From positions 1 to 7,615 of the forward strand of contig WFMO01000100.1 in the NCBI GenBank assembly GCA_015489055.1: a DNA stretch of 7,615 nt. The letters run 5' to 3'. A program made the translations under genes and the position numbers. Positions 5,486 through 7,615 of the stretch are shown here, piece by piece. Origin of the DNA: Helicobacteraceae bacterium. Its GTDB lineage: Bacteria > Campylobacterota > Campylobacteria > Campylobacterales > Sulfurimonadaceae. The number at the start of each line of letters is the position of its first letter. Positions within the stretch are counted from its first letter, which is position 1. The notes below the pieces were generated by a model that saw only the letters and a list, made by a program, of their open reading frames with translations, did not search any database and had not been told where the DNA came from.

Positions 5486-6196
5486 TTATGCAATATTTGA
5501 AAAAACATGCTGTACATCCTCATCATCATCAAGTCTGTCAATGATTTTATGTACATCTTCTAATTCTTTATCACTTAAGGTTATCGTAGTATTTGCAATA
5601 TATTGCAGCTCCGCTTTTTTTATGTCTATGGATAAATTATCAAAAGCATGTTGAAGATTTCCAAAATCTTTATAATCAGCTGACACCAAGACAATGTTAT
5701 CCTCCTCCTCAATCTCCTCTAGCCCAGAATCTATCAACTCTAACTCTAGCTCTTCTATATCCATATCATCTGTCTTGTGAAATTCAAAAATGGCTTTACG
5801 AGAAAACATAAATTCTAATGAACCATTAGTAAGCAATTCACCGTTATTTTTATTTAATATTGATTTTACATTTGCTACCGTTCTTGTGTTGTTGTCAGTT
5901 GCGCATTCTATAAACAACAAAACTCCATGCAAAGCCTTTGCTTCGAAAAACACTTCGGTCATAGAAGCAGTATCTTTAGCAGTTGCTCTTTTAATGGCTG
6001 CTTCAATATTATCCTTTGGCATATTTTCTGCTTTTGCGTTTAAAATTGCCGTTCGCAATTTGGGATTCATATCGGGATCACACCCACCATCTTTTGCCGC
6101 CATTGTGATTATTTTAGCTAACTTAGGAAATACTTTTGACATATTTCCCCATCGTTTTAATTTAGCCGCTTTTCTGTATTCAAAAGCTCTACCCAT
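5486..6196 (-). CDS. yebC: YebC/TACO1-family protein
   Basis: This 236-residue protein matches the usual length of the YebC (DUF28/TACO1) family. It opens MGRAFEYRKAAKLKRWGNM, the Campylobacterota-style variant of the common MAGHSKWANIKHRKA start. The highly conserved block MPKDNIEAAIKRA (59-71) and the acidic stretch around 143-163, normal for the family, follow. Older work describes members as DNA-binding transcription regulators. More recent work on YebC and TACO1 points to help with ribosome progress at proline-rich sequences. Which role applies here cannot be read from the sequence. AGGG lies 7 bases before the ATG. It is the last gene of the likely operon mtnN-ttcA-rhodanese-yebC, 34 bases after the rhodanese stop, and ends tail to tail with the isomerase gene. 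Confidence 0.95.
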   Translation of the reverse strand: MGRAFEYRKAAKLKRWGNMSKVFPKLAKIITMAAKDGGCDPDMNPKLRTAILNAKAENMPKDNIEAAIKRATAKDTASMTEVFFEAKALHGVLLFIECATDNNTRTVANVKSILNKNNGELLTNGSLEFMFSRKAIFEFHKTDDMDIEELELELIDSGLEEIEEEDNIVLVSADYKDFGNLQHAFDNLSIDIKKAELQYIANTTITLSDKELEDVHKIIDRLDDDEDVQHVFSNIA

Positions 6197-6230
6197 AAAT
6201 TATCCCTATTAAATTAAATATATTTTTGAT

Positions 6231-6575
6231 CTATTCTTTATATGGCACTAACTGATACCCTTGCTGCATCAACCCCATAACTCCGCCTACTAAATTCTTA
6301 ACATTATAGCCTTCGCTCTTCATAAAATTTGCTACTTGGGATGTTCTAGAGCCCGTTCTGCAAATAAGCCCAATTTCTTGTTCTTTGCCCCCTAGCGCGT
6401 CTATTTGTTTTAAAAATTCATCAACATTGTATGAACCTCGCTCATCAAAAAATGTAATACATTTTGCATTTTTCACAACTCCTGTCTGCAACCACTCGTT
6501 TTTAGTTCTTATATCGACTATAACCATTTTTCCGTCTTCTAGCATCTGGGCATCTGGACGTACATTAATACTCAT
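6231..6575 (-). CDS. Single-domain rhodanese-like sulfurtransferase
   Basis: This is a 114-residue cytoplasmic protein made of one rhodanese domain. The CH2A-like region reads VIVDIRTKNEW (18-28). The active-site loop is CRTGSR (72-77), with C72 as the persulfide-forming cysteine, and the typical ending is NLVGGVMGLMQQGYQLVPY (94-112). The loop length is that of sulfurtransferases rather than Cdc25-type phosphatases. A second cysteine (C39) lies in the middle region. AAGGA precedes the ATG by 7 bases. It begins 21 bases after the ttcA stop on the same strand, so it is co-transcribed with a tRNA-thiolating enzyme. Delivery of persulfide sulfur to TtcA is an attractive inference, not shown by sequence. 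Rhodaneses have many other sulfur acceptors. Confidence 0.92.
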   Translation of the reverse strand: MSINVRPDAQMLEDGKMVIVDIRTKNEWLQTGVVKNAKCITFFDERGSYNVDEFLKQIDALGGKEQEIGLICRTGSRTSQVANFMKSEGYNVKNLVGGVMGLMQQGYQLVPYKE

Positions 6576-6596
6576 ATCTTGTTCCTTGTGTTAAAT

Positions 6597-7343
6597 TTAA
6601 AAAAAACTATCAATAGCAATATTTTTAAAAGCTGAATTCAGTGAAACAAATAATGCGGGATGTTTCTTTTCCATATCTTTAAGCATCCTTTTTGTTTCGT
6701 CTCTGGCATGCGGCATTTTAATATCAAAACGCATCGATGGACATGCCTCATCACCTATCAAAGGTAAATTATTATCAACAGCAGCTGCTAAAAGCTGTCT
6801 TTCTCTTAACTGTATTAGTGGTCGTATTATATCCAAACCGTTATCAGCGGTATATTTTGGAGATAAAGTTCTTAGTTGGCCATTATACATAAAATTCATA
6901 AAGAAGCTCTCAACCGCATCATCTAAATGATGGCCTAAAGCTACCTTGTTGCATCCGTGCTGTTTGGCAGCACTATATAACGAACCGCGACGCATTCTCG
7001 AAAAAAAACTGCAAAAAGATGAATTTCGTCTTATTTTCTCTTCAGCTAAAGAATAAATATTAGTCTCGAAAATTTCATGAACAATATCATGCTGTCTGCA
7101 ATGTAGCTTTAACTCGTCTAAATTTTCATTCATGCCATAAGCAACAGTTACTGCTATAAACTCAAAGTGAAATGGTGCACGACGTTGCTGCTCTTTTAGA
7201 GCGTGAACAAGTATTAAGGAATCTTTACCGCCACTAAGACCCACCAATATTTTATCGCCCTCTTGTATTAAACCAAACTCCGCATTTGTTTTACCGAGTT
7301 TACTCATAATTTTTTTAGATAATTTAATTGCCAAGCTTATCAA
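6597..7343 (-). CDS. ttcA: tRNA 2-thiocytidine synthetase-like protein TtcA, with an altered iron-sulfur Cys motif
   Basis: TtcA uses ATP and an oxygen-sensitive [4Fe-4S] cluster to thiolate cytidine 32 of certain tRNAs. Here the PP-loop SGGKDS (37-42) and the family blocks GHHLDDAVESFFMN (137-150) and RPLI (174-177) are clear. Three cysteines hold the cluster in the E. coli enzyme, two in a CxxC before RMRRG and one near the C-terminus. In this protein the first (C111) and a candidate third (C201 in DEACPS) are present, but the second position is Phe (F114): the segment reads SSFCSFFSRMRRG. Length (248) is typical. The start is uncertain: TTG at 7343 or 7334 keeps the LSKK segment that I expect in the family, while ATG at 7307 would remove it; none has a strong Shine-Dalgarno. 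The frame overlaps the end of mtnN by up to 20 bases. Confidence 0.88.
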   Translation of the reverse strand: MISLAIKLSKKIMSKLGKTNAEFGLIQEGDKILVGLSGGKDSLILVHALKEQQRRAPFHFEFIAVTVAYGMNENLDELKLHCRQHDIVHEIFETNIYSLAEEKIRRNSSFCSFFSRMRRGSLYSAAKQHGCNKVALGHHLDDAVESFFMNFMYNGQLRTLSPKYTADNGLDIIRPLIQLRERQLLAAAVDNNLPLIGDEACPSMRFDIKMPHARDETKRMLKDMEKKHPALFVSLNSAFKNIAIDSFF

Positions 7344-7615
7344 CCATTTTCATAATAAACTCAGCGCTAACATGCGCGCTACTTTGTAAAAATTCATCAA
7401 AATTAAAGCCTGCGTCCATATCTGCAGCATCACTAATAGAACGAAGAATAAAAAATGGGATATTTAGTGCTTTACAGACAACAGCCACACTACCACCTTC
7501 CATTTCCAAAGCATCTGCGGCAAAAACATCTTGTATCCACTTTTTCTTCGTCTCATTTGCTATAAATTGATCCCCAGTAGCAATAATTCCCTCTTTAAGA
7601 TTTATGCCAATACCA
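7324..7615 (-). CDS. mtnN: MTA/SAH nucleosidase, also aminodeoxyfutalosine nucleosidase (5' part beyond the window)
   Basis: The frame is open from the right edge to TAA at 7326-7324 and gives the last 96 residues of a protein normally about 230 long. The visible part contains ATGDQFI, the substrate-site EMEGGSVAVVC with the ribose-binding Glu, and RSISDAADMDA with the catalytic Asp (D62 of the fragment), followed by the usual FDEFL helix. The family cleaves adenine from methylthioadenosine and S-adenosylhomocysteine. In Helicobacter and Campylobacter it also cleaves 6-amino-6-deoxyfutalosine on the menaquinone route. An internal ATG at 7509 is not the start, since conserved sequence continues upstream of it. 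Its end overlaps the start of ttcA, so the two are translationally linked and it is the first visible gene of the operon reaching yebC. Confidence 0.95.
   Translation of the reverse strand, partial: GIGINLKEGIIATGDQFIANETKKKWIQDVFAADALEMEGGSVAVVCKALNIPFFILRSISDAADMDAGFNFDEFLQSSAHVSAEFIMKMVDKLGN

Noticed and set aside
5790..6212. Plus-strand open frame of 140 codons opposite yebC
   Set aside because: It lies wholly antisense to the strongly conserved yebC, shows no family motif, and is explained by codon composition of the opposite strand.
1..7615. CRISPR array, tRNA or rRNA genes
   Set aside because: No regularly spaced repeats and no tRNA- or rRNA-like sequence were seen on either strand by eye.

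Overview
The window is AT-rich chromosomal DNA, most likely from a member of the Campylobacterota (epsilonproteobacteria), perhaps close to Sulfurimonas, Sulfurovum or Sulfuricurvum. Four things suggest this: flhF, folK and aroQ in tandem with a divergent aminofutalosine-deaminase-family amidohydrolase beside them; a FolK with a long N-terminal extension; the characteristic YebC N-terminus; and a short HU whose arm reads like those of this group. The phylum is well supported by remembered family sequences. The genus is a guess, because no search could be run.

Layout. (1) 1-1874, minus strand: a compact operon aroQ > folK > flhF (flhF runs off the left edge) joining shikimate/chorismate synthesis, folate synthesis and flagellar placement. 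(2) 2016-3227, plus strand, divergent from aroQ: a metal-dependent amidohydrolase of the aminodeoxyfutalosine deaminase family. (3) 3228-3417: a spacer of about 12% G+C (23 of 190 bases) with a perfect 10-bp inverted repeat. (4) 3418-3884, plus: a two-gene unit of a small helix-turn-helix protein and an unrecognised, very basic 73-residue protein. (5) 3988-4272, plus: an HU DNA-binding protein ended by a strong hairpin, then a 249-base AT-rich spacer. (6) 4522-5480, plus: msrB overlapping by one base a secreted cyclophilin-type peptidyl-prolyl isomerase. (7) 5486-7615, minus: a likely operon mtnN (partial) > ttcA > rhodanese > yebC, whose end lies only 5 bases from the end of the isomerase gene.

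How the genes relate. Two genes touch the futalosine route to menaquinone: the amidohydrolase and the MTA/SAH/aminodeoxyfutalosine nucleosidase. aroQ lies upstream of both in the supply of chorismate. The ttcA-rhodanese pair suggests tRNA thiolation with a nearby sulfur carrier, but this TtcA has Phe where the second iron-sulfur Cys of the usual CxxC is expected. Most of the window is ordinary core genome. The parts that deserve a second look are the altered TtcA, the helix-turn-helix/basic-protein pair with its unusual upstream region, and the very tight gene junctions.
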